This document shows, in pieces, positions 33,101 to 44,641 of a stretch of 44,641 nt of DNA; the first letter of the stretch is position 1, and each line of letters opens with the position of its first letter. Origin of the DNA: Beroe ovata (Eukaryota; Ctenophora; Nuda; Beroida; Beroidae); the NCBI GenBank assembly GCA_946803715.1, contig CAMPET010000058.1, positions 20,216 to 64,856 on the forward strand, given 5' to 3'. Both the position numbers and the translations under genes were made by a program. A model generated the notes under the pieces. That model worked only from the letters and a program-made list of their open reading frames with translations, was not told the origin of the DNA and did not search any database.

Positions 33101-36100
33101 CCTCTCACCCCAGTCAAAGTGTACCACTGGTACACCCTCAGAGTTGACCAGATTCTTACACAGTCAGGACTGTTCGATCACGCAGCAGCACTTCTTGACT
33201 TGGCTCTCGAGCGTTGCATACCAGTGAAAATCCACAAGACCGTGCTCAAGTTGATGGAAGAGGCTGTCACTAATCTCAACTTTCAGGTTTCCTATGACAC
33301 TATGACACCGTGCGAATCCTGATTCATGAGTTGGTCAAATGAGATTCCATGTTGTTCACCTCATGTTTCGTTCAGGGCGAAGGTTTTGACTCCATTCTAT
33401 CCGTGCCAGTTTCCCAACTGCTTCATTCACTGCTGGCAAACTGCCAACTCCCAGACAAAATCGGACACATTGTGGAGGTGTTTCTTCCATTCATGCAGGA
33501 GCTGGAGCTTGTCACGTCATCAGTTATTGACGTGAAGACACTCATATGGGGATATGTAGTTGAGATTTCAGACCACAGCCTGCTCCCCGCTCTTCAAGTT
33601 CTCCAGTGTCTCGTACGTGACGTCATCATAATTCTCTGTCACGTGACTTGTGTCGCGTTACCAGATTACCAGTGTCGCGTGGCACGTGTGACTTGTGTCG
33701 CGTGAGTTTCTAATGATGTTTCTTTCTCCAGGAGCTAAACAGTCTCTTTCCGAAAGACGTTGAAGTGGAATTTGCTACTCAGTGTCTGTGTAGCTGCAAA
33801 GTGGAGAAAAAGTGGATTCCAGTTGCCAAGGAGATCGTTGACTATTTGGATAATAGGTTTGGCATGAGACATCAAGTAATTGATTGGTGTTTACACGTAG
33901 CTTACAACACTGAACACATGTATGATAGTATGATGTGTTTTAGGACGTCGTGTTCACTGTTCCGCATTATCACACTGTGATAGTGCCTATTACAATAATA
34001 TGGAACGATTATAGTCGCTGTTGCATCATTATCTCTTACAGCGAGCTCCGGCTAAAATTAGAGTACGGTGAGTGTGCAGACAAGATATTAGGAGCACTTT
34101 CACCCGCCAAGATATTCAATTCTTTCCACGACCACGCTTCTTGTCGTGAACTGATGGAGTCAGTACTACGGGCCTCGTTCAAACACAAGGATACATCTTC
34201 TGTCGAGCTAGTTAGGAGGCTGGTAGATAATGGGGTCATTTCATTCGACTTCTGCTTTGAGGTGGGTACAATGGTATGCAAGTACACTCCAACGTGTATA
34301 CTCATTGTCTTCATCTCATAGGTGTAGGTGTTTCTGTCATTGTCTGTTCTGCTGTAAACGTGGCACTTGCTTATGACGACACGTTGTCTATTCTTGGCAG
34401 TTTGTGTCGTTACCTATCAAATTAGACTCCGATATATTTGGGATATTTACCGCTTCACTTTCTACATTTGATTTTTCACCCAGCTGTTCTAGTCCCCACT
34501 CAGCACATATTTCTGAAATTCTACTCGGGAGGAAAGTACTCTAGAGCAGCAGGAGGCAATACCCCCGTTTTCAGTTAGTGTTTGAGCAGTGTCTAGAGAC
34601 TGGAGATCTCCAGTTGTTACAGCACATATCCCACTACCGTGCAGTCTACTTGTCCGATGAGAAATGGACAAGTCTTGCGGAGAAGTACACAATTCTCTAC
34701 CTGCAGGCAGCAACCAGCATACAACATCCCTTCATGGAATTTGTACGGTCAGTGTAGGTATTACTGCAGTGTGTGTAATGTAGTGTTGTATAGCTGTATT
34801 GTTTTGAATAGAGGGCAGGGGTAATCGATGTTTACTGGCTCTATCGTGAATCGTCTGTATGCAGGAACTCTGTATAGGTATAATAATAATAAAGAACAGT
34901 GACGTGTTAATTGTGGACAGGGAATCTCAGTGCTTCTGCTCCGAATTCCTACTCTCACAATGCATGCAACTCACTATGGTCCTACACAGTACACAATCCA
35001 ATACATGCGCAGTACCTATTAGAGTAAAGGAATTCTCAATAGTCAATTAGTTGAGAATCATGATTCACCTATTCTCTAAATATCCTAGGTTTCTAATACC
35101 TCAAATCCTAATACCCTAGGTTTTTACTGAGTTCTGGCGTCACTTCACCACTCCTCTCTGACTCACGGACCAAGTTGGATATTCTGGGAGATATGAAACG
35201 GCTGGGAGTCCTCTTGCCGCCGGGGAAGCTAGACTCAGAGACGCCAGAAAACGTGATGTGGACGTGTATAACAAACTCATCCAACAATTACTTACAGGTA
35301 TAGATAGTGCAGTAGACACACTGACGAAGTGCATAATGAGATAATGCCATGGCTATGAAATTATAAATTTCTTACTTTTTAGCACCTTACTCATAGCTCT
35401 TTTGTTGATTTATTAAGAGGATTAAAAATGAGTGTATGTCTTATCTGCAGGGGGTTAGGATATCTAATACTGTCCCTTTTCACAGGAGAATCTACTGCTG
35501 AATTTATCTGAGAAAATGGGCGTGCACCCATCTTACACTCTAACACGGATAGCAGAAATTGCTTACCAGAATTCCAACTTAGATTACTGCTACAAAATCT
35601 GTCAGAAAGCAGTTTCTGCCGGTAGGATTTCAATGTTCTATGTAATGCTGAAATTACCGTTTGTAGATTATCTTACGACAGAGCGACATTCAAATGATGA
35701 AGTCTGTGACTACTGACTATCAGCTATCACTCGATTATCAGTCGCTATTCCCCAGACTACACTGAGATTGTCCCTGTTTGTGTCCGGGTAGTCCGTAACC
35801 CGTCCTACACGGACGAGAGAGGGAAGTCCCGCCTCGTCCACTTTGCGCTGAGACACGTGTCCGCTGACCAAGTGGACGAGTTGCTGGACGTGTACCGTAC
35901 CTTGCCCGGGTATCTGGAGGACAGGAAGAGACGAGTGGAGGAGACGGACACGTGTCACAAGATACAGTGCGTCGCGGCCCACCATGAGCTTATGGGTGAG
36001 TAATTTGGTGTGTACCCAGTAAGATTGTGAGGGAAGGAGAAAAAGTTAAGAGAATTTGTAGAAATGAAGAATTTTGTAGAAAAATAAGAATTCGATGTGG

Positions 36101-39100
36101 CCTCATGACTCCGGGTCACTCTCAATACAGGGGGACAACTGTCACGTTGCACAATATGACAGCAACTGTCACGTTACACAATATGACAGGAGGTGTCATG
36201 AACACTATTTTCCAGACATAGAGACCACGATAAGCAACACTGACTCACTTGAAGAGTTGTACAACATGTTACTGGGACGGTCAATACGACAGACGGGCTG
36301 TCACATTGACAAGACTGCTTGTGTGAATGACGTCATCAATACAGCTCTACAGGATCCATCTCACGATATCAAGATGATTTCCAACAAGATCAGTGACATT
36401 CTCCAAGGTAGGATTTGGTTAATCATTGCGACAAAATTGCAGGTGAACACGTGAAGAACTGTAACTTAATGTATCTCAGTTCGGGTTGAACAAACTGTCA
36501 ACTGTTACGATTAATCTCGTTTAATAGCACCTGCTATTCAACGTAGCGGACAGTACCTTACTGCGCCGCCACGTTACAACAACGTTGTAACGTTACATCA
36601 CGTTGCATCACGTGTTACATCACGCGTTACTACCAGGTAACATACTGGAGGAGTTACATGGAAACGTGCATGTGCCACGTTTCACGTACGACAAAGCATA
36701 CAGAAGGGAAGTGGTTCTCAACATAGCTGCCCAGGAATGCCCTGACTTGGCACTGTCGCTCGGTAAAAAGTACGGTATGGACGGATGGGAAATACATTGC
36801 AAACACGCGGAGTGGCTACTGCTCAATGACAAGCGGGTCAGTGACAAGTGGTGAACCCCGCAAGATATACATTCTATTCTGACCACAATTACTTTAGTCT
36901 GGTGTAGTAGAAAAACTATTGTGATTTTCATTTTGGAATAGTTTTTACCCTCAAATGAATTTGTACTTGACAATCCGCATTCGACACACCAGATTCCTGA
37001 CAGCATTACAGAAGTGTTGTTCACCCGGAAAGCAGAATTCCGTGAGCTGTGTGCACGTGACATATACCCACGTATAGAGGGTACACGTTACACTACTCTC
37101 AGTGTGTATTTCACACTCATGGAGGATCATGTTAACGTGGCGGCTGTTAACAAGATCAGATCTGCTATTCCAGCACTGAATTACAAGGAATTCCTCGCGG
37201 CGTCCTCGTGTGCAGAACAGACTAGCCTCCTGAAACCTCTACTCAACGATGGTATTCATCAGTCGATGTTACACCACTTCAAATTGGAGCCAAATCATAA
37301 CCAACATTTGTGTCATGAGGTATGTCACCCCTAAAACCCCGCATTTCAGGCAATGTACATGTGATGGGCAAAGTGGCCCCCACCCTCCACCCATCCCTCA
37401 CTAAATCTGCCATCTTCTCGTGCTACGCACACAAGTACTTCTTCCTGGGCGAGGGTAGGAGTGCCACGACAGCGGACTACTCGGCTCGGTGGCACAAAGT
37501 GGACTCACTGCTCCAATACCTGGACGAGATGGACAGGGAAACGCTCGTGACAGACATATGTCTGTCGGGAAACAGGGACATCACTATGGAATTGCGGCTG
37601 GAGATTAGCCGGGAATTCCCTGAACTGCACGCATTCCTGCGGAGAATTCCCGCGTGTTTGCTAGCGGAGTCCGGGAATTCCTATTTCCAGTGTTATCTGC
37701 TATCGTACCGGAATGTCGATGTGTTTGATGTTGTGACGGTGGCCATGTGGCTTGACCACGTGGCTTGTAAAGATGTGCCGTCACTGCTAGCCGCCCGGGA
37801 TCCCGCTATTGAACACAGTGTGGTACTTGATAACACAATGCAGTTCCTACTGGAGACCCCGCGCTCGCTACCTGATGTCCTGGTGTCTCAGAATGGAGTA
37901 CAACATCTCATAGACGTGAGTGTAGCTCAGTGAGTGTGTGAGTAGTGAGTACCAGAGCTACTCTCTCTAGTGACTAGAGAGAGTAGCTCTGGTAATCCTT
38001 AAAACGATAGTATATTTAGTTCAGGCTCCTACTCAAATATGTGAAACAGCGTTTTGTAACTGTGTAATTTCCAGGCGAAGCTGAGTGATCTATTCGAGTG
38101 TGTCATAGGCAATGCTGACGCTCTAGTCCCACAGCAAGCAGTGATTGACAGGTTGAAGGCAGTGTGTAGCATGCGGGACCTGAAGTCAGGGGTACAGGAG
38201 GCAATCATAGTGGCGTTAGGTAAGTTAGGAGTGATAAGTGAGGTGTAGGTGGTGAGTTCTATTACACTGTAACCTATAACAGTGTATAACACTGTATAAC
38301 AGTGTATAGCAGTGTATAACAGTGTATAACAGTGTATAAGTAAACCTTGGTGGTAGACCTACTGTGGGATTAGAGGACCAATGATTATTGTAACTCGAGT
38401 ACACAGAGTGAAAGTATAGCAATATGAATATTTCCCCCTCAGAAAAGCATCTGACGACCGAAAATGACACGGAACTCCTGCTATTTTTCAAGACCAAACC
38501 GCTGGTCGACAGCCACTGGCCGGATATGGACATTCAACCGAGCTGTGTCCTCTCGGAGCAATACTTTGTCGAGCTGTGTCAGCAAGTCAGCAGTGTGGAC
38601 ACATGTCACGTGCTGTTTGATATAGTGAAACTGTGGAGTGAAGTAGACAGGAGGACTGTGTGGCGAGCAGAGCTCCTCAGGGCGGTTTCGAGGTAATTAC
38701 TCCGTGAAATATCAATCAATTAAACTCATTATTTCTTCATTCTTATAGGGGCACTGTGAGGAAGTTGTGGTTCTTACCCTATTTTATTTCAGTTTACCCT
38801 CTGATCCTGAGTCTGATACCTCAGTTAGTCAACTCTTAGTGGACATCATGACCCTCCCCTCCTCCACAGACCTCTCTGAAAGTGACGTCACCAGCGCAGC
38901 ACGCCTCTTCCCCCCACCCCTCTCTCACGTGGTGATACTCGCATCACACCACACAGACCTCCACCAGGATACTCTTCCCGACATCACACTCCCACATCTC
39001 GACAACTCCTCCCTACTCCAGCTCCTGATCGAGAAGGAGCTGTATCTATACCTGGTGAACACTGACCTATACCCAGTGATAACGGGGGAAATTGCGCGGC

Positions 39101-39252
39101 GGCGCGCCTCGTTAGAGAGTGTGCGCCGCGCCGCGCACAATCTCACACAGGGTGGCTACCTTGTGGAGGGAGCGAGTTTGCTCGCGCAGTTTACACGGTC
39201 AGGATACGCTACTCTGATGTCGTATAGGGGACGACTCGATGGAGGGAAATGA
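30108..39252 (+). CDS. NBAS: NBAS, NRZ tethering-complex subunit, 24 exons
   Basis: NBAS, the Sec39-domain subunit of the NBAS-RINT1-ZW10 complex that tethers Golgi-to-ER vesicles; also linked to nonsense-mediated decay. Exons begin 30108, 30934, 31251, 31543, 31936, 32159, 32582, 32845, 33052, 33376, 33732, 34046, 34401, 34575, 35120, 35486, 35756, 36216, 36637, 36993, 37350, 38075, 38443 and 38793; stop at 39252. All but one junction are phase-consistent; about 1,940 residues against 2,371 in human. Recognisable segments: GDSDTIVDGGWWSDDIIAI (propeller), FYQKIENKEYGEALLLANKF, KVYHWYTLRVDQILTQSGLF with LALERCIPV (start of Sec39), KAYRREVVLNIAAQECPDLA with WEIHCKHAEWLL, RDIYPRIEGTRYTTLSVYFT, ELLLFFKTKPLVDSHWPDMD, and the C-terminal LYPVITGEIARRRASLESV. 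The exon 20/21 junction (37319/37350) does not keep frame with the best sites. The exon 12 acceptor is approximate. Confidence 0.9.
33640..33705. repeat. Imperfect tandem repeat in an NBAS intron
   Basis: Blocks of GTGACTTGTGTCGCGT and CCAGTGTCGCGTGGCACGTG recur two to three times just upstream of the exon 11 acceptor. Confidence 0.7.
36122..36190. repeat. 27-bp tandem duplication at an NBAS exon edge
   Basis: A unit starting CAACTGTCACGTTGCACAAT is present twice, followed by a partial third copy, ending about 25 bp before the exon 18 acceptor at 36215. The repeat is in frame with exon 18 in one reading, so an extended exon is conceivable; phase favours the start at 36216. Confidence 0.7.
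38262..38340. repeat. Short-unit tandem repeat in an NBAS intron
   Basis: About six or seven copies of AACAGTGTAT, in the intron between exons 22 and 23. Confidence 0.85.
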
Positions 39253-39652
39253 GATATGATGAGATATGAGGGAAATGAGATATGTAGTACACATCATTGT
39301 GTAGTTTTGTATACAATATACATTGTAGAGAGTTGTGTATTGTATAGTGTTGTACATTCTTCTTTGTATTTCTTTCATCGTTTGATGAAATTGTGTGATA
39401 TGCAAGAATTGTAAAAATGTACCTATTCATATTCGGTGATTCTGGATTATGAGAAACGCTTGATGATGATTTGAACTTGTTATTTTTGGTGCAATTCTTG
39501 TGAAATTTCTACTAACGATTTTCTCATGTTTTGGCTTTGCCTCTTTTTTCCATATTCTAATGTATAACGTTGGCGAACATCATTGATAATTACATTGATA
39601 ATGATAATTGAACTGATTATCATCAATTAACGCCACTTCCTCTCCTCAAGCC
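39253..39652. other. Short intergenic interval between NBAS and MZB1-like gene
   Basis: 400 bp between the NBAS stop and the next start on the same strand. It begins with GAGATATGAT/GAGATATGAG repeats. Both the NBAS 3' UTR and the next promoter must fit here. No distinct element is called. Confidence 0.55.
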
Positions 39653-40919
39653 ATGTTTCGATTTCTCCTCCTTCTTCTCTCCCTTACACTCACCACAGTG
39701 TACTCTGATGACACTCAGGATAACTTGGAGATACCTGACGAGTTCGTACCTGATGACGTCACACTTGATGACATCAATGTGCTAGACGCTGATGGCAATG
39801 ATGACGATGACGCTGATGACGCTGATGACGATGATGACGGAGAGGGCAGTGACGTACCGATTCACGGCGAGCGAATGTCGTTCTCGCAGCCGTCACTGAC
39901 TGAAGAAGAACAGAAATCACACCACTTCCCACATCGATACCGGTGTGACGCTTGTCAGATCATCGTGCACAATGTGAGTCACGGGGGATTTCGAGTGAAT
40001 TATCTTTGTAAAAGATCGCCTCAATGATACTCACCAATTGTTAATTATCTCACTACCTAAACATATCAACACTAAATTTCAGCTTGGGTCTGATTTCTCG
40101 ATTGCGGAGTCTAAGATCCCTAAAAAGAGGAAGAAGCGAACATTGGGCGATGTTGAGGTGATAGAATTAGTTGAGGAAGTCTGTTCTAAAGATAAATTCA
40201 AAGAGTGAGTAGTTTCATATTGTTATTGATTAGACACGAGCTTGCTGTTTGATAGTTAGCTCTGTGCAGTAAAAATACGCGTTTGTGGATAGATGATTCT
40301 TCTATCTTAGTCATTCATCAATTTCTTATTCGAAATATTGGGGTTTTGTTCACAACACACCACTTCTCAGTTACTCTATTCAAGATTTTGGAGGTCAGGT
40401 CACATTTAAGGGCCCTGCATTCCCTGACCGTAAGGAAGCTGGAATGAGTATGGGTGGGGGAATGTGGCCAGTCAGATACACAAACTACTGTGGCAGCGTC
40501 TTTGAGGATATAGAGGAGGATGAGGTAAATAGCTGCACACATGCAATTGTGAGAGTGTGACAATGTGACATATTGTGGCAAATTTGTACTCTATTGTACG
40601 TAACGCGCGTGTTGTTTTTGTTAAGCACTGTCGCGCAAATTTCAAATTATGCGCGGCGTGGGAATTTCTATTTTGTACGAGAATTCATGAAGTGACACGT
40701 AGAGATATTGTGGTGTTCCTGGCTTTGGCCATGGGTGGGCGGTTAGATGGCACTAAACTATGTTCATCCCAGGCCTACGACGCTTACCGAGATGGGGAAC
40801 TATTCGAGTTTTTATGTCTCGATCGGGATTGTAAAGGAATTCTCGACTCTACACCGGACATTCTGAAGTTCCGACCTGGTAAAGCCTCAGCAGGTTCGTC
40901 AGCCAAAGAGGAACTGTGA
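39653..40919 (+). CDS. MZB1: MZB1/pERp1-like ER protein with KEEL tail
   Basis: Four exons: 39653-39973, 40083-40204, 40371-40524 and 40773-40919; 247 residues, all phases fit. The start MFRFLLLLLSLTLTTVYSD is a signal peptide. A long Asp-rich stretch follows (residues about 45-67). Then come the MZB1 hallmark RYRCDACQIIVHN (human LRCDACRAVAYQM), IELVEEVCSKDKFKD, MWPVRYTNYCGSVFEDIEED, and AYDAYRDGELFEFLCLDRDC, ending in KEEL, the same ER-retention tail as human MZB1. In vertebrates MZB1 aids immunoglobulin assembly and disulfide formation in the ER of B-lineage cells. An invertebrate has no antibodies, so here a general folding role is likely (inference). A saposin-like/canopy relative is the alternative reading. 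Confidence 0.82.
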
Positions 40920-41476
40920 GCAATTAACAGTTTATCATTGCATATCTTATTTTTAGCTTTTATTCATGTTTTTATCATACTTCTGTAGGATACGTATCTA
41001 TTTCCATATTTGCTATTCTATTGCTTTGCTAACGTATTTGTAGAAGTTCAGAACAGTTGTTGTTATTATCATATCGTTTGATGTATCTATATGTCTGTGT
41101 AAATCTTTGACCCCTTTTGGCAATTTCTGTGGGTTTGTTTGTCCTGCGCATTAACCACATTGCTCCGTAGCCCTCTCACATACACGTTTGGCAAATGGAT
41201 ATAGTAACAAACCTGCAATGCTTGATGCCTGTTCATTGACAGTCCACTCATGAGACACACAAATAGTTATCGTAAAAAATGATCCTAAAATACCAATGAA
41301 AGCAGCAGAATACAGTCATAGAGTTAAGGAAGGCTTCAAAAATATAGCATGACGAAAATGTAGAATAGAGGTTCCTTTTACAACAAAGTTATTTATCAGT
41401 TATCAACCAAGTTATTTAAAAGTAAATGTTTCAAAAGTTTCCGATATCATGTCAATCATGGATCGTCAGCTCGATG
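40920..41476. other. Convergent intergenic interval
   Basis: The MZB1-like gene (plus) and the channel gene (minus) end toward each other here. AT-rich, with no exon-like frame; both 3' UTRs are expected inside. Confidence 0.55.
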
Positions 41477-44400
41477 TTATACACCCGCATCGTCAGACAT
41501 GTTAACATCACTAGCTCCTAGGGTGAAAACTACGCTCGATCTGTCAGAGAGCTGGTCTGAAAAACACAATGTTGGTTCATAATGTGAAGTCAGAGTATAG
41601 CGATACCGTGCAGTGTGTACCAGAGTTGTTGGTAGTTTTGCAACAGTAGTTTTGCAACAGTAGTTTTGCAACAAACCTGTATCATCCGGTCCCGTTACAG
41701 ACAGTGTGAACTTCGGCAGGGATAGGAAATCCTTCTTCTTCAACTCTTCATTGATACCAGAACACTGCTTTCTGAATCTCGCTCTTCTGTCAAATGGTGA
41801 ACTCTTTGGTGTCAACTTTCCCGGAATTGTATCGGAACTATGGCTATTCTTACTACTTCTACTCCTGTTCAGCGCTTCGAAGAATCTGGATTTTGAGGTT
41901 GGAGTCGTAGGGAGAGACATTGCCTTGGCTGGTTTATCATCATCACTCCTGTCACTCTTTGTCAAACTCCGGAAATCTACGGGTTTGGTATTGTCAATAC
42001 ACAGGAACTATGACTAAGCCTCCATTGTCAGTACTCAGTGCTCACTGACCTTTACAACTCTTGGTAGAAGGTGGTGTAAGGGAAACACTCTTCCGTTTAG
42101 GGATTTTCAGCGACGAAGGAGACAGCATCCTGAGGTTGGCATTCTTTATTCTCAAATTGCTCATCCCCGTTTTGATGAATTTCCGGACACTCTCTGTATT
42201 CTCCCCGAGCGTTATCCTTCTCTTGACTTTCTTGTGTTTCCGCTCATCCCTCTCACTGTCCTCTGTGAGCTCTCCTCCTGACGAGGAACTGTCGCTCTCC
42301 TCAGGGAGCTGAGCACAGTCTCCAGCTCCCGATAGGAGGATTGCCCTCAATCCGGGACGGAATCGTCTCGCACACGATCTCTTGCCCCACTGAGAGAGTA
42401 GGGAGGTGGGGTTGGGAGGGAGCCAATAATGATATTCTCATTTCTTGCGAGAATTCGAATTGCATGTCATTCAAGAGATTGTTTTTCGAGGAATCACTCT
42501 ATTGCATATCGTCGAAGAGAACGTGTAGTAAGGTTCTATTTTGTATTTGAGTGCTTACCGTGGATCTGCCTAAGTTCATGGACAGGTTCCACGCTCGCTC
42601 AGCCTTGCTAACAATCTCCTCACTCACACTCTTCTTTATCTTGTAAATTATCCTATCATCCTTGCTCTGAGGAAACGAAATAATGTGTTACCTCATCAGT
42701 CACGATAGGAATTAGGAATGCCGATAGGTGATAATGATAACCGATAGGTGATAAAAGTAGCAAATAGGTGATAATGATAGATGGTTCTATGCCTGATGAG
42801 ACCCAAACTTACCGATAGTGAGTACCCTTCAACGTCCACCACATCACACTCTGAAGTGCTGTCTTGTTTACTACGAGTTACCCGATATGCATTCCTCTCC
42901 ATTAGATACGATATGTTACCCAGTGATTTCCTGATCGTTTTCACTTCCCTCTGATTTTCCTCCCATTTGGTTCGACTTTCCTGGCGACATAGTAAAATAC
43001 CAGTCCATAGAAGACGAGATATGGATCTTGCGCTAGAGTTATTCATTTGATTTTTCATTTCAGATGTACAAAAACCTCATATCCGGTGAAGGTAGCCGTC
43101 AGGATCTTCTTCTTCGCTCTCTGTCCAGGTGCCGAGTCACAGAGCAGTACCTCCAGTCTGACCTTGTCCTTCTTGAGTTGCGTCCGCTGCGACTTCTTCA
43201 CTGTCCAGTTAGTGGACAGGAAACCACAGTAGTCCCATTGCAGGGCCTCCATCTCATCGCGGCTCAGGAATGTTATGTTGTCCGTGTACACATCACCTCC
43301 GCTCATAACCCGTCCACTAACAGGCCGACTGAGGGAGTGATGCAACGGAATATGGCAAAATATGAAACGATTTTAAACCTCAAAAATAATTAGAGAATGA
43401 ATTCTGATCACTTTTTCACAAATTTTACAAGTGACAAGAATTCAGACTATTGTGCCGGTGACTATCTCATGTCTACTCGGTAATTCAGTTCCATCCCAGA
43501 CCAAATCACTCCGTTTCTCTTCGGGCTTCGATCCTTCTAACAAATTCTCCTCTTCAACACAAATTTCACAGCCAATTTCACAACAACATACATCTCTGAG
43601 TTGAAGTTTAGTTTGATACAAGCGTCGTGGGTGTGGTGGTCCTTCAGCTCCAGCAAAACCTCCCCGACCTCTTTACCATCCCAATCCAGGAGTGGGTACC
43701 AGAAATACAAGACACATTCAGGGTTGTTCCGGTTCTTGGAATCTGATAGCTTGTCCTCCAGGAGCTACAGGAAAGGCATGTTACTGGGATATGTTCATTC
43801 CTCGCTCCACATCAGTTACCATAGTGATAGGACTAGGAGATCTGCAGTACTGTAATTCCTATTTTGCCAGAGTCATTATGGGTGCAGAGAAGGCAACAGA
43901 AGGATTCTAGTAATTTCTACGTTCCTTATTGCATGACCATATCCTAGTTCCTACCTGCTTGACATTTACAATATCCCTATCTTTAGCACCCAGATATGGC
44001 TTCCCTCGCAGACTACCGTGCTCTATCTCTGTTTTCTCCAGGAATTTCTGGATCTTGTCCAAGTCCTCGTTGCTGACTTTTCCCGCTTCTTTCTCCGTGC
44101 TGAGTACACTCTTCCTCCACGATCCACTGGTGCACTGGGTGACCTGGATCTGTGTCCAGCCCATGGATAGACTCTTCTTACGACTCGTGTCTTGGGTGGG
44201 AGTTTTGTCGGATGCTCCATCACCTACCTACGTGTGATAGGGGAGATTGGGTTAGATTACAGCTGTTATGTACGTCATGGGTATTTCATCACATTCATCA
44301 TTCGGAAAATATTTCACTCCACCAATTACACTGCCCACGTAGTATAAGCATAGTACCTCGAATATAACCCCCTCACTGTCCTCTCTCCTGTTTTTGTTGA

Positions 44401-44611
44401 AGTACTGGAACTTGATCGTGTTATACATCTCGATAGTCATAGCAATGGTGAGATCAAGTAGGACCAGGTTGATCGTGATGTAGAAGATACAGAAGTAGAA
44501 GTATGCCCACACCCCTGTAGCAGCTCTCACAGAATTCATCATCTCATGCCAGTTACTGCTCGTTATCTGCTGGATCAGTGTGAAGAATGCGCACGCCGGA
44601 CGCTTGAATCC
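41477..44611 (-). CDS. Two-pore-channel-like cation channel, 3' part with long tail
   Basis: Nine minus-strand exons: 44611-44357, 44227-43955, 43764-43592, 43328-43076, 42980-42813, 42666-42559, 42389-42050, 41976-41677 and 41556-41477. The total, 1,950 bases, is in frame through every junction. The first exon carries a pore helix and filter (FFTLIQQITSSNWHEMM) and an S6 helix (FYITINLVLLDLTIAMTIEM), resembling the second-domain pore of TPC channels (human TPC1: FELTVVNNWYIIM). Upstream domains lie beyond the window. The remaining eight exons form a cytoplasmic tail of about 560 residues with no domain I recognise: a charged stretch (KVSNEDLDKIQKFLEKTEI), possible beta-rich segments (ECVLYFWYPLLDWDGKEVGE; DKVRLEVLLCDSA), then basic Ser-rich sequence (RKHKKVKRRITLGENTESV; PTSKSRFFEALNRSRSSKNS). 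TPC tails are usually much shorter. A separate gene supplying the tail cannot be excluded. Confidence 0.68.
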
Positions 44612-44619
44612 CTGTGGAG

Positions 44620-44641
44620 GGTGTGTGTGTGTGTGTGTGTG
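44620..44641. repeat. GT microsatellite at window edge
   Basis: A TG dinucleotide run ends the window, in the intron upstream of the visible channel pore exon. Confidence 0.9.

Overview
This is a eukaryotic, almost certainly animal, nuclear scaffold. Genes are cut by many short introns with GT/AG ends (about 50-400 bp), and the proteins are metazoan: PIKfyve, NBAS, GTPBP10, UBL4A, TOMM6, an ABHD1/3-type hydrolase, an MZB1-like ER protein, a two-pore-channel-like protein and a rhodopsin-family receptor. The species cannot be named from the sequence. The compact genes would fit an early-branching invertebrate such as a sponge, but that is inference. No prokaryotic features (operons, CRISPR, IS elements) are present.

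Layout: 0-1 kb, 5' exons of an Obg-family GTPase (GTPBP10-like, minus). 1-4.5 kb, repeat-rich non-coding DNA. 4.5-19.8 kb, the PIKfyve gene (minus), broken by five single-N contig joins and a 970-base gap. Its kinase-side exons occur twice (6.9-9.2 and 12.85-14.6 kb), and 4.02-4.50 kb recurs at 9.54-10.04 kb, most simply as two haplotypes laid end to end. A GPCR fragment (10.6-12.8 kb, plus) sits in one inserted contig, and its first intron carries a hAT-like non-autonomous transposon.

20.4-21.7 kb: TOMM6 and UBL4A (minus). 22.3-24.8 kb: an alpha/beta hydrolase with cysteine at the nucleophile position (minus). 25.6-27.8 kb: a six-exon C2H2 zinc-finger gene (minus). 30.1-39.25 kb: NBAS, 24 exons (plus). 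39.65-40.9 kb: an MZB1-like ER-retained protein (plus). 41.5-44.6 kb: the 3' part of a two-pore-channel-like gene with a long novel tail (minus).

Most genes concern membrane traffic and organelles (PIKfyve, endolysosomal PI(3,5)P2; NBAS, ER-Golgi tethering; UBL4A, tail-anchored protein delivery; TOMM6, mitochondrial import; MZB1-like, ER folding; TPC-like channel, endolysosomal cation release), but nothing shows they are co-regulated. Gene models were built by hand from splice sites and checked by reading-frame phase. I did not find a clearly new multi-gene system. The most interesting items are the Ser-to-Cys hydrolase, the transposon with its 8-bp target duplication, a twin-hairpin insert present in only one of two homologous copies, and the channel tail.
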